From Prochilodus magdalenae (lineage: Eukaryota > Chordata > Actinopteri > Characiformes > Prochilodontidae): DNA of 64,000 bases. The position numbers and the translations under genes were made by a program. Numbering within the stretch: the stretch's first letter is position 1; every line of letters begins with the position of its first letter. The stretch covers positions 141,501 through 205,500 of the forward strand of contig JAMWET010000767.1 in assembly GCA_024036415.1 (NCBI GenBank), read 5' to 3'. The notes under the pieces are model-generated. The model did no database searches, was not told the DNA's origin, and was given only the letters and a program-made list of their open reading frames with translations. Shown here in pieces: positions 36,911-49,470 of the stretch.

Positions 36911-39900
36911 ACACTAACACATTACACTTACTGAGTTACTGTACACCAACACGCTACCTACAGTACACTAACACATTACACTGACTGAGTTACTGTACAC
37001 CAACACACTACTTACAGTACACTAACACACTACACTTACTGAGTTACTGTACACCAACACACTACTTACAGCACACTAACACATTACACTTACGGAGTTA
37101 CTGTACACCATCACACTACTTACAGTACACTAACGCATTACACTTACTGAGTTACTGTACACAACACGCTACTTACAGTACACTAACACACTACACTTAC
37201 TGAGTTACTGTACACCAACACACTACTTACAGTACACTAACACATTACACTTACTGAGTTACTGTACACCAACACGCTACTTACAGTACACTAACACATT
37301 ACACTTACTGAGTTACTGTACACCAACACACTACTTACAGCACACTAACACATTACACTTACTGAGTTACTGTACACCATCACACTACTTACAGTACACT
37401 AACGCATTACACTTACTGAGTTACTGTACACAACACGCTACTTACAGTACACTAACACACTACACTTACTGAGTTACTGTACACCAACACACTACTTACA
37501 GTACACTAACGCATTACACTTACTGAGTTACTGTACACAACACGCTACTTACAGTACACCAACACACTACACTTACTGAGTTACTGTACACCAACACACT
37601 ACTTACAGTACACTAACACATTACACTTACTGAGTTACTGTACACAACACACTACTTACAGTACACTAACACATTACACTTACTGAGTTACTGTACACAA
37701 CACGCTACTTACAGTACACTAACACATTACACTTACTGAGTTACTGTACACCAACACACTACTTGCAGCACACTAACACCTTACACTTACTTACTGAGTT
37801 ACACCAACCTGTAACCACCAACACCACGTACTTACAGCACATTACTACGCCAACAACATTACACTTACTGAGACCTTTACTGTATACACCAACACACTAC
37901 TTACAGCACACCACCACACACCATTAACACTTACTGAGTTACTGTACACCAAACACACTACTTACAGCACACCAACACATTACACTTACGAGTTACTGTA
38001 CACCAACACACTACTTACAGTACACTAACACACTATATTACACTTACGGAGTTACACTGTACTAACCATCACACTACTTACAGTACACACTAACACATTA
38101 CACTTAACGGAGTTACTGTACACCCACACACTACTTACAGTACACTAACACACTACACTTACTGAGTAACTGTACACCATCACACTACTTACAGTACACT
38201 AACACATTACACTTACTGAGTTACTGTACACCAACACACTACTTACATTGCTCACAGTTCACTAACACACTACACTTACTGAGTTACTGTACACCAACAC
38301 ACTACTTACACTACTTACAGTACACTACCACATTACACTTACTGAGTTACTGTACACCAACACATTACTTACAGTACACTACCACATTACACTTACTGAG
38401 TTACTGTACACCAACACACTACTTACAGCACACTAACACATTACACTTACTGAGTTACTGTACACCAACACGCTACTTACAGCACACTAACACTTTCCAC
38501 TTACATGACTTTTTACTGTACACCACAACACTAACTTACAGCACACTAACACACTACACTTACTGAGTTACTGTACACCAACACACATACTTACAGTACA
38601 CTACCACATTACACATTACTGAGTTTACTGTACACCAACACACTGACTTACAGCACACTAACACATTACACTTACTGAGTTACTGTACACCAACACGCTA
38701 CTTACAGCACACTACAAAACACATTACACTTACTGAGTTACTGTACACCAACACGTTACACTACTGAGTTTACAGCACCACTAACACATTACACTTACTG
38801 AGTTACTGTACACCAACACACTTTTTACAGCAGCACACTAACACATTACACTTACTGAGTTACTGTACACCAACACACCTCTTACAGCACACTAACGCAT
38901 TACACTTACTGAGTTACTGTACACCAACACACTACTTACAGTACACTAACACATTACACTTACTGAGTTACTGTACACCAACACACTACTTACAGTACAC
39001 TAACACACTACACTTACTGAGTTACTGTACACCATCGCACTACTTACAGCACACTACCACATTACACTTACTGAGTTACTGTACACCAACACGCTACTTA
39101 CAGCACACTAACACATTACACTTACTGAGTTACTGTACACCAACACACTACTTACAGTACACTAACACATTACACTTACTGAGTTACTGTACACCAACAC
39201 GCTACTTACAGCACACTAACACATTACACTTACTGAGTTACTGTACACCAACACACTTTTTACAGCACACTAACACATTACACTTACTGAGTTACTGTAC
39301 ACCAACACACTACTTACAGCACACTAACGCATTACACTTACTGAGTTACTGTACACCAACACACTACTTACAGTACACTACCACATTACACTTACTGAGC
39401 TACTGTACACCAACACACTACTTACAGTACACTAACACATTACACTTACTGAGTTACTGTACACCAACACACTACTTACAGTACACTAACACATTATACT
39501 TACTGAGCTACTGTACACCAACACACTACTTACAGTACACTAACACATTACACTTACGGAGTTACTGTACACCAACACACTACTTACAGTACACTAACAC
39601 ATTATACTTACTGAGTTACTGTACACCAACACACTACTTACAGTACACTAACGCATTACACTTACTGAGTTACTGTACACCAACACACTACTTACAGTAC
39701 ACTAACACATTACACTTACTGAGTTACTGTACACCATCACACTACTTACAGTACACTAACACATTACACTTACGGAGTTACTGTACACCAACACACTACT
39801 TACAGTACACTAACACACTACACTTACTGAGTAACTGTACACCATCACACTACTTACAGTACACTAACACATTACACTTACTGAGTTACTGTACACCAAC

Positions 39901-42115
39901 ACACTACTTACATTGCTCACAGTTCACTAACACCTTTCACTTACTGAGTTACTGTACACCAACACACTACTTACATTGCTCACAGTTCACTAACACCTTA
40001 CACTTACTGAGTTACTGTACACCAACACACTACTTACACTACTTACAGTACACTACCACATTACACTTACTGAGTTACTGTACACCAACACACTACTTAC
40101 ACTACACTACCACATTACACTTACTGAGTTACTGTACACCAACACACTACTTACAGCACACTAACACATTACACTTACTGAGTTACTGTACACCAGCACG
40201 CTACTTACAGCACACTAACACATTACACTTACTGAGTTACTGTACACCAACACGCTACTTACAGCACACTAACACATTACACTTACTGAGTTACTGTACA
40301 CCAACACGCTACTTACAGCACACTAACACATTACACTTACTGAGTTACTGTACACCAACACACTTTTTACAGCACACTAACACATTACACTTACTGAGTT
40401 ACTGTACACCAACACACTACTTACAGCACACTAACGCATTACACTTACTGAGTTACTGTACACCAACACACTACTTACAGTACACTAACACATTACACTT
40501 ACTGAGTTACTGTACACCAACACACTACTTACAGTACACTAACACACTACACTTACTGAGTTACTGTACACCATCGCACTACTTACAGCACACTAACACA
40601 TTACACTTACTGAGTTACTGTACACCAACACGCTACTTACAGCACACTAACACATTACACTTACTGAGTTACTGTACACCAACACACTACTTACAGTACA
40701 CTAACACATTACACTTACTGAGTTACTGTACACCAACACGCTACTTACAGCACACTAACACATTACACTTACTGAGTTACTGTACACCAACACACTTTTT
40801 ACAGTACACTAACACATTACACTTACTGAGTTACTGTACACCAACACACTACTTACAGCACACTAACACATTACACTTACTGAGTTACTGTACACCAACA
40901 CACTACTTACAGTACACTACCACATTACACTTACTGAGCTACTGTACACCAACACACTACTTACAGTACACTAACACATTACACTTACTGAGTTACTGTA
41001 CACCAACACACTACTTACAGTACACTAACACATTATACTTACTGAGCTACTGTACACCAACACACTACTTACAGTACACTAACACATTACACTTACTGAG
41101 TTACTGTACACCAGCACGCTACTTACAGCACACTAACACATTACACTTACTGAGTTACTGTACACCAACACGCTACTTACAGCACACTAACACATTACAC
41201 TTACTGAGTTACTGTACACCAACACGCTACTTACAGCACACTAACACATTACACTTACTGAGTTACTGTACACCAACACACTTTTTACAGCACACTAACA
41301 CATTACACTTACTGAGTTACTGTACACCAACACACTACTTACAGCACACTAACGCATTACACTTACTGAGTTACTGTACACCAACACACTACTTACAGTA
41401 CACTAACACATTACACTTACTGAGTTACTGTACACCAACACACTACTTACAGTACACTAACACACTACACTTACTGAGTTACTGTACACCATCGCACTAC
41501 TTACAGCACACTAACACATTACACTTACTGAGTTACTGTACACCAACACGCTACTTACAGCACACTAACACATTACACTTACTGAGTTACTGTACACCAA
41601 CACACTACTTACAGTACACTAACACATTACACTTACTGAGTTACTGTACACCAACACGCTACTTACAGCACACTAACACATTACACTTACTGAGTTACTG
41701 TACACCAACACACTTTTTACAGTACACTAACACATTACACTTACTGAGTTACTGTACACCAACACACTACTTACAGCACACTAACACATTACACTTACTG
41801 AGTTACTGTACACCAACACACTACTTACAGTACACTACCACATTACACTTACTGAGCTACTGTACACCAACACACTACTTACAGTACACTAACACATTAC
41901 ACTTACTGAGTTACTGTACACCAACACACTACTTACAGTACACTAACACATTACACTTACTGAGTTACTGTACACCAACACACTACTTACAGTACACTAA
42001 CACATTATACTTACTGAGCTACTGTACACCAACACACTACTTACAGTACACTAACACATTACACTTACTGAGTTACTGTACATCAACACGCTACTTACAG
42101 TACACTAACACACTA
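36911..42115. repeat. Minisatellite with 54-bp unit, about 96 copies
   Basis: A 5.2-kb array. The unit has two related halves, 'TTACTGTACACCAACACAC' and 'TTACAGTACACTAACACAT', plus the linker 'CACTTACTGAG', suggesting a dimer of an older shorter repeat. Variants (CATCGCAC, CACTTTTTAC, CCAGCACG, TATACTTACTGAGC) mark higher-order copying. The segment from about 40190 is repeated exactly 918 bp later. Units of 53 bp ('GTACACAACACG') recur with 269-bp spacing near 37161 and 37430. Two patches (37775-38110 and 38480-38840) have irregular indels unlike the rest. Each unit has stop codons, so it is not coding. Confidence 0.95.
40191..42027. repeat. 918-bp higher-order block (17 x 54), two tandem copies
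   Basis: The marker variant 'CACCAGCACG' is at 40191 and 41109, 'CACTTTTTAC' at 40361 and 41279, and 'ACCATCGCAC' at 40570 and 41488. All are exactly 918 bp apart, which is 17 units. Confidence 0.85.
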
Positions 42116-42559
42116 TTGTGGAAAGTTATGAAAGTCTGTTGGTCTTATTCGATATTTGCCATTTCCCTCATGTCTTTTTAATTTGATATGTCACACACAC
42201 GTACAAATACGAACAGAAAGCAGCTGTAGCCTTTTTCAGTGTATTAGCAGGAACCAGCCGTCCTCTCGACTCCTTACTCCATCACAGACACGTAGCGTCC
42301 TCCTGGAAGCCCACATTGTGAAATGTTGATTTTTGAGTATGACTATTTGCTTACATGCAGTTAAATATATCTGCCTGTCACTGAGAGACAAACACCATGG
42401 TCTCATCATCACAGCTTCATATGAGAGCGCTCCCGTAGTGACAATGAATGCCCCACTGAACCAGCCTCCAGGCTCATTCGGCTCCTGCCGCTGCAATTTC
42501 ACCACAAAACGCGGCGGCTTCGTGGGAAACGTTCACTGAATTTGTTTCTGTCATGTTGC

Positions 42560-42810
42560 ATCTATTTCTGCTTACCAGTCTCCAGGCCCCTTTGTTAAAA
42601 CAGAGATGGAGGGGTGAGACGGAGGGAGAAAATGAAATCCATGTTTACCCAATTGAAACTGCAAAGCAATTTTGATTGAACGAGCGCCACAAATTTGAGC
42701 GCACCATTGATGTCCTATTCATCTCCCTTAATGTTGTTACTGTGAAAGGCCAAATTGCATCTCTCGGTGAAACTGGATTATAGGCATTTGTAAGAGGTTC
42801 ACAGACACAA
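42560..42810. promoter_or_regulatory. Candidate conserved non-coding block
   Basis: Complex sequence with 'CCTTTGTTAAAACAG', 'CCCAATTGAAAC', 'CAATTTTGATTG' and similar words, resembling deeply conserved developmental enhancers by texture. No coding frames. Inference only. Confidence 0.3.
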
Positions 42811-43527
42811 AGACAGTTAAGAGGCCTCAGAAAGTGTGTGGGGAAAGAAAAGCAATCCTGCAGCCTCGTTACTGCACCCGGACGTTCTGAACAGGCTCAA
42901 TCAGTTCACTCCTGCCCAACAGACAACGTGGCCAACGGGCCTTAAGTGTCGTTCACACTTTTTGTGAGTTTGCTGTGCGGAATATTGCAGCGTAATTATT
43001 TTAGCGGATTGACTTCATCATTTTTTATGATTCTTAGAAATGGACTCCCTGGACTCATATAAACTGACTCATTAAATTGCATTTCCTTGTTGCAGTTACT
43101 CTGCTTGATAAAACCAGTGCTGACACTTTAATATCTATCATTTTGATTTCAAACCATTTTGCACCATGACAGATGCTTCCAGCAGGAGTGCGCACTCCCA
43201 ATCAGCCAGAATCGGAATGAACACACAATCATCCAACTGATTCCTGCTCATCTATGTTGCAGTTCATCTATAGGAAGTACATAGTGTGAACCAGCTATAC
43301 AGGGTGTGCTGACATTTCCATTAGAGGATAATGGCTGCCACTGTGGTTCACTGGAGTCCAGGAGCCTTAGCAAATTGTAACCTTCAGTGGTGAACAAACT
43401 ACCCAGGTCGTGTAGTTGAGTTAAAGTAGAGATCCTAGAGGTAAAATATTCCTCCAGTGAAAGTAGAGGTTCCTCCCTTTAGCCCTCCACTGGAGTAACA
43501 GTACTAAAGTATTTACCTTCAAATATA

Positions 43528-44069
43528 CAGGGGTTGGACAATGAAACTGAAACACCTGGTTTTAGACCACAATCATTTATTAGTATGGTGTATGGTATAG
43601 GGAGAGTTGAGGTGCACATTAATTCTGTCGTGATTTGGGCAGCCATGGTTTTATGTTTTTTGGATACAATCCGGGTTAGCACTCGAACATCCCTTTCAGA
43701 CAGCTTCCTCTTGCGTCCAGTTAATCCTGTTGGATGTGGTTCGTCCTTCTTGGTGGTATGCTGACATTACCCTGGATACCGTGGCTCTTGATACATCACA
43801 AAGACTTGCTGTCTTGGTCACAGATGCGCCAGCAAGACGTGCACCAACAGTTTGTCCTCTTTTGAACTCTGGTATGTCACCCATAATGTTGTGTGCATTG
43901 CAATATTTTGAGCAGCACTGTGCTCTTACCTGCTAACTGAACCTTCACACTCTGCTCTTACTGGTGCAATGTGCAATTAATGAAGATTGGCCACCAGGCT
44001 GGTCCAATTTAGCCATGAGACCTCCCACACTAAAATGACAGGTGTTTCATTTTCATTGTCCAACCCCTG
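43528..44069 (-). mobile_element. Tc1-like family A, deletion derivative 1 (542 bp)
   Basis: TA target sites flank both sides (43526-43527 and 44070-44071), with terminal repeats starting 'CAGGGGTTGGACAATGAAAC' and ending in its reverse complement. On the - strand a frame from 43884 reads 'MGDIPEFKRGQTVGARLAG', then 'SVTKTASLCDVSRATVSRV': the first helix-turn-helix of a Tc1-like transposase. Farther along another frame reads 'LTRIVSKKHKTMAAQITTEL', the second DNA-binding helix region. The whole catalytic DDE core is deleted, so it could only move with a transposase supplied elsewhere. Confidence 0.9.
43696..43884 (-). pseudogene. Tc1-like transposase N-terminal fragment
   Basis: 62 codons beginning at an ATG and carrying the N-terminal paired-like helix-turn-helix (residues about 15-45, SVTKTASLCDVSRATVSRVMSAY region). 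In family members this region binds the terminal inverted repeats. The frame ends soon after, with no catalytic domain, so the product could at most be a DNA-binding fragment. Confidence 0.8.
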
Positions 44070-44879
44070 TATACTCCTGAACAATCACAGTATTATATAT
44101 TTGCCACATCTCCATATCTAGTTTTTTGCTATTTTAATTTAGTAATTATTAATGATGGACAGACCCATAGAATTAATCTAAATCTTGTTCCACCTCCATT
44201 GAAAGTTAATCCTCCTGTAAAGTTCCATTTTGGAGGTTTTAAGGTGGACTGTGTAATGCCATGAGTGCTAGTTTATAGATTGATGTCTTCACCTTTTTCT
44301 AAAATAAAGCATTAAGATAAACCTCAGGGGAATCTTCTGAGTGGCTGTGTCTTAACTTTTGACTGGTAGTGTAGTTCTGAAAGACTTCCTAAACAGCCAG
44401 TGTTTATGAAGAGGTTATATCATCAAAAGCTTTTCATGTTAATGCAAAGTAGAACATTCCTTTAGCTGCAAAGCTTGGGTATTGGATAAATAGCAAATAA
44501 ACATTGTCATTTTTGTTGCATGTTGCTTAAATAAAACAGGAACTACTAAAAGCCACTGACTAATTTGGTTGTAAAGAAATAGCAACAGGAACTATCATCA
44601 AATTCCAAGATCGGAAAACCCCAGCACTTATGGAAAATCCTTCCCTGAATCCACACAGGTTGGTATGTAGATTGTAGTAGCGGTTTAAGACAGATGCAGT
44701 TTGTACCTCGTGAAATCAGCAGATCTATTGGCCATGTGGACCTCTTCAATGGTCTGTTGCCAAAAGGGTCTGAGCAGTGCTCAGTGTAGAGAAGTTGGAC
44801 GCTGTGTTGCATTTCTGCGTGCATTTTGAGGCAGGGAGAAATCGCATGCACACTTTGCCAAATGTAATTATGGCTTCAC
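44070..44879. other. Non-coding stretch with repeat-like tail
   Basis: Mainly AT-rich sequence. 'TTTTGACTGGTAGTGTAG' near 44357 resembles the ends of fish DNA transposons but no partner end could be found. The 101-codon - strand frame at 44546-44851 has no recognised domain. Confidence 0.4.
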
Positions 44880-45300
44880 AGGGCCACTTCCCTCTGCTTG
44901 GCTGGTCGTAGCAGCAGGGGGACATGGGGAGAAAATGGACGGCTTATTCACTGGGCTATGAAAAGACCTGTAAACAATCGCCCCAACAGTGTTGGCCGAG
45001 TGCTGGGAACTGGCAAGGAGAGCGAGGCTGCTGGGCGGAGCAAGGCCCACACGCTCCCCGTCCTGACCTGCCGCACTCCGGCAGCTGCCATAGGGAGGCA
45101 GAGAGTGGACGAGGCCCCTTAACACACATGCACACAGTAATAAGCCCACTCAAAGAGCCGCCTGTCCCATTCAAACGCAGCCTAATCCCTCTCTCTCCCA
45201 CCGTGAGCCAACTTGAGCCAACCAAGCTCAATGGATGTCCCAGCCCATCGCTAGCCAGCCAGGACTTCCTTTGAGTCTGAAAAAAGACACTTAACTTCAT
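44880..45300. promoter_or_regulatory. Candidate conserved non-coding block
   Basis: GC-rich unique block with several long overlapping frames on both strands (up to 152 codons at 44956-45414 on -). None has a recognisable domain, and the frames probably reflect base composition. Could be a regulatory element or an unrecognised exon. Confidence 0.2.
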
Positions 45301-47040
45301 AGTGTCGCACTTGAATGTGCTTTTGGTTCTGCCATTATGGGAGGAAAAAAGCCTCAACTCAAACTCAATATGGCCCAGGCACAAAAGGCCTCCCTGGCAC
45401 GGCATTGTCAGCATTTGGAGAAGTAACTAAGCTCTTAAGCCCAGGCCTCTTTTACACCTGCACTTGATTCGAAGCATATGGGCCTCTGATGGGTCCACAA
45501 TTGGTCATTGATATCACTTGATATTTGTCCTATGATTCATTCAGGTTGTTAACTGAAAGAGTTATTAGCCCATTCTTCACACGTGAGAAGTAGTGGTTCC
45601 TCATGAGGCTCTCACATTAGTGTGGGTAGAACTTGCTATGTGTCAGTGTGTAAACAAAGTACTGGAGCAGGAGATATCATACCCATGGAGCTCTATGGCA
45701 GTTTTATAGACTCTGAGCTTGAGAACTGAGCATACAGCAGCTCTCTTTTGCTGGAACACCTGTTCCCGTCTCACTGACGCTATCTGTAAAAACAAGAAGC
45801 TCCTGTAAAACCATTTAGATGGTAGATTTGTGTGTGTGAGTGGATTTGTTTTTGGACATTTTAAGGACAAACAAGCTAAACCTAAAACTAAAACTGTCCT
45901 AAAAACAGTTACATGTCTCATTTGTGTGAAAACGAAAAAGGGTAAGACTTGTTATTAGGCACACACACACACTCAAATGTATACCAGTGAAACTGAAATG
46001 TATGTACAACAGCTGCTATTCAGTTTGGCATGGACTGGATACGTTTCTGAAAGTATGCCACATCAATGTTCAGTCAATCTTGCATCTAAGTATTGTGGAG
46101 TTTGTCTGGATTTGGTGGATGCCCTCCCTGGCACAATTATGAGGAGAAGTTCCTGTAGACTGGGATTTTAGCCACTGGTGATAGACCCGTATGACTGTAT
46201 GCTTCCAACTGCAGATTCAGCTACTTCCTTCAGTCTATGGTCTTTGGCATGCCTGAATGTCATTGCACAAGACATCTACTGCACTGTAGCACCTCTGCTC
46301 CATTTATGAACCCCGTCACTGACACCCCACAGGTATTTATAGCCTCATCATCTTTGTGAAATGTCATCTGCAGGAGCCTGAGGTTAAACATGCAAGGTGT
46401 CTTATATACTTCATGTGTAATGCACGTTTCTATATTTCCATATATACTGTAATTTCATTTCCATCTCTGTGGATTCTATATATATTAAACAAAGTTTGTG
46501 TTATCAGGAAGTAGTTGCCTATGAAATTTATTAAAGCTTTTCTGGTCTGGATGCACCATCTGAGTTACTGGTTGTGCTACCTGACTTCAGACTAATCAAA
46601 AATAAAACAGGCATCTACTTAGACACCTACAGAAACCTCTGTCCCTGAACGTACCATTTATACTTACATTTTTTAAATAAATAAAAACATTATAATAATA
46701 ACAACACATGTTCATCTTTTCTTCCTGAGGAAGTCAAAACCATATGACATGGTAAACCAAACCAGTCTTGCCAAAATAATCCCAGAAGGACATTTTTCCA
46801 AAAGTTGTAAAAAGGCTTCTGGCATTACACCATAAAGTTTACGTGGGGTCTTCTTTAAGATGTATTAGCCTGACCTGTGTCTAGTAAAAGCGTGTCAAAA
46901 TAAATATTAAGACTGATACCGTCTGGTTCTTTTTGGTGGCTAAAGCTAACGTGTATTCTCTGTACTTAGCATTAGAACTGAACTTGAGTAACTGTTCGCT
47001 GATGGTGACTGTGTTATGAGTTATGGTTCAGCTAGTTTCC
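45301..47040. other. Non-coding stretch, nothing recognised
   Basis: Unique AT-leaning sequence with a short CA run at 45961-45973. No supported frames. Confidence 0.45.
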
Positions 47041-47939
47041 TGAGAAAATATCCACCTGTGGTTTGTCACACCATCCTGACTTTAGGAAATGTGTGGAACT
47101 GAGTAAACTACAATGCCAGTGTTAATTCTCCATTGAAATCCTTTTAAGTGTCTAGTGCTTAATCTAAGTCTGGGAAAGCGGCTCTACAATGGGCCGTTAT
47201 GCACTGCCCTGTCCAGAATCAATGACCAGCTTTCAGTAAGCTACATTAGTACGAGTTCATTACAGACGGATATTCCGGCCTGCAAACACAGTGTGAGAAA
47301 ACATGTTATATGTATAATAACATAATAATGACTTCCTCTTCTATTTATAGGTGATGTATAATTATGTTTTCATTGCCATACAATTTTATACAGTTCTGCA
47401 TGTGACATGCTTACAGCGTATCATTGCTGAAGAAACAAAACCTCTTCATTCTTGTTGTATTTCAGTGTTTGGCACATTTTGATGCCTGAAAAAAATTGTG
47501 TGTAATGAGCTTTAAATATATTGTGTGCAGAAATGAACTCAAATCACGTACGTAATTACAAACAAAGATAAAACCGAGATATGAGGTTGTGTTCTGACAG
47601 GAGCAATATGCTGTGCCACTACTACAGAGACCACCCTTCATTTATGTTATAGTTATGGCTTTTCAGCATCAGAGAAAAACATATATACACATATATAAAC
47701 ATATTGGTCGCTGTCCATAGAATAACATGTATATCCATTTCTGCTGAGGTTGGATTTTATGCATTGTGTTAACGCAGCAGCTGCCTTTTACACTAGTTAA
47801 AACAATCATGATGAAAGTACCAACAGAAATGGCCCCAAACTGACTGGAAAACAAGACATCTGGTCACCGTGACTTACATTGAAATTAAATTCGATTTTTG
47901 GCCCCATCTGTAAAGTTATCATTTTGGAGATACTTGTTT

Positions 47940-48652
47940 TCCATTGGACAGCAATGACTCTGCTGAAACTTGGTGGCTGGGTTTGATATCATGAGACAAA
48001 TGATTTAGGTTTCACACTCGTTTGTGCATGTGACATAAGTAAGGACAGGCCTCATTACTGTACCTGACCGACACAACAGCCACGATTGCAGAGATTTAAC
48101 CCCCCACGATTCATATTGTTAGTGCGAGCACCACTGGCAGACAACTGCACGACGCAGGACTACATACACATAGACCATTCCGACGACTGCCCTTAACACC
48201 ACATCAACATCACCAAAGACTGCAATGGTGTTGTGCCAGACTGTCATTGAGTGACAGCGGGGGTGGCAGCGGGTCACCTTCAGTGACGAGTCCTGCTTTT
48301 GTTTTGGTGGAGGCGACCAAGAAATCAGTGTGTGGAGAGGCCATGACATCACATGTCCAGAAGACCTGGTGTTAGTCCACCTCCACCCTTAATGCAAGAT
48401 CGACAGGAACTGTGTGAGACTATTCAAGCTGCATGGGATGAATTATCACAGGACACCATTAGGAATTTCGACAACTCCATGCTGATATGTCTGGCATGTT
48501 GCATGGCAGCCCGAAGTCATACTGAGAGACACTACTTCTGTATGTAAATATTGATCATATCACTCAAAATGTATCATTTATTGTTCCTGGTAATCTTTAT
48601 TTACCTCCTCAGTACCATTGCAATCCCACGTTTCCTTCTGGGTGCAACTATC
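47940..48652 (+). mobile_element. Tc1-like family B copy
   Basis: It contains 'AAACTTGGTGG', 'ACTGTACCTGACCGACACAA', 'CTTCAGTGACGAGTCCTG' (the SDES block with the second catalytic Asp), a 'CCAGAAGACCTGGTG' junction, the C-terminal helix ('LCETIQAAWDELSQDTIRN' in the + frame at 48353-48547) and the right end up to 'CCTTCTGGGTGCAACTAT'. The outermost part of the right terminal repeat is missing where the next relic begins. Stops and frameshifts make it inactive. Confidence 0.75.
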
Positions 48653-48656
48653 CTTT

Positions 48657-49030
48657 GCTTTCAGGTCCCACTCTGTTTAGGAAGCATGTTTTCAGTTTTC
48701 ATATTTTCCCAGACCAGTCTCTTCCAGGTGGCTGCATTTGCTGCTTCTCAGAATCCAAAAGATTCCAAAAAACATTCAGTGGTGTTGATATCTGGACTCT
48801 GGGCTGGTCAGTCCATTGTCCTGAGAACACCAGCAGCTTCTTTATTTAATGTGTTGTACCCCCTTTCCTCATTAAGGGGCTTCTTGACAGTTACATATCC
48901 TTTCCGAGCCAAAGTGTTGAGTTGTGTTCTCACAGTGGAAGGAGGTCAGAAACACCTGTGGATGTTTTCAGATCTGAAGCAATAGTGGAGCTTGACTTAC
49001 TTCTCTCTCTCAAAAGCTGTAAGAATTGTT
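48657..49030 (-). pseudogene. Tc1-like transposase relic with third catalytic block
   Basis: The - strand around 48814-48770 reads MD-stop-'PAQSPDINTTECFLESF', matching the W(T/P)..SPDLNPIE block of Tc1-like transposases, where the last catalytic acidic residue lies, followed by a broken C-terminal region. It differs from families A and B and abuts the right end of the B copy. Internal stops show it is dead. Confidence 0.6.
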
Positions 49031-49299
49031 AATCTGAATATGGTGGGGGGCAATGTTGGTGAATCTACCAGCTCTAACGTATATAGAGGGTCCCAGTTCA
49101 TCTCCATCCTTTACTAATGTGTTAAAAATCCTGTTTTTTAACTGATGGGTTCAATATTTACTCGCAGGTTCCTGTTCATGATCTGCATTCATGTCTTTGT
49201 CTGTGTGCATGTTGTTGTATGTGTGAGCGCATGTGTTGAGATGTTTGTGTCTGCATTCGTGCGTTCATGCCCGTGCGTGCTTCTCGGTGTGTGTGTGGA

Positions 49300-49470
49300 G
49301 CCTGGTGGTGGCACACATTTGGGGGGCTGCTCATCTGCATCACGCCATGCCCCATCAGCTCCATCAGGCTGTGGGAGAACAAAGCCTGTACATTTCCACA
49401 GCCATGCGCCTGCAGGGAGAATACTCATCATAATTAGCCCAATGATGAGGCGCTGTGATGCACCGCACAG
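49300..49470. promoter_or_regulatory. Candidate conserved non-coding block
   Basis: Unique block with 'CTCATCATAATTAGCCCAAT' and a GC-rich shoulder. It is followed by CT-rich sequence to 49550. Frames here have no domain. Inference only. Confidence 0.25.

Noticed and set aside
36911..42115. Centromeric satellite
   Set aside because: Only 5.2 kb long, single-locus in view, and flanked by unique DNA. A centromere would be much longer. It is better called a minisatellite.
44956..45414. 152-codon - strand frame
   Set aside because: GC-rich DNA with several overlapping frames on both strands. No domain, splice sites or repeat-encoded protein recognised.
48551..48985. 144-codon + frame with hydrophobic start
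   Set aside because: It reads the wrong strand of two transposon relics (a B right end and a Tc1-like third catalytic block on the - strand).
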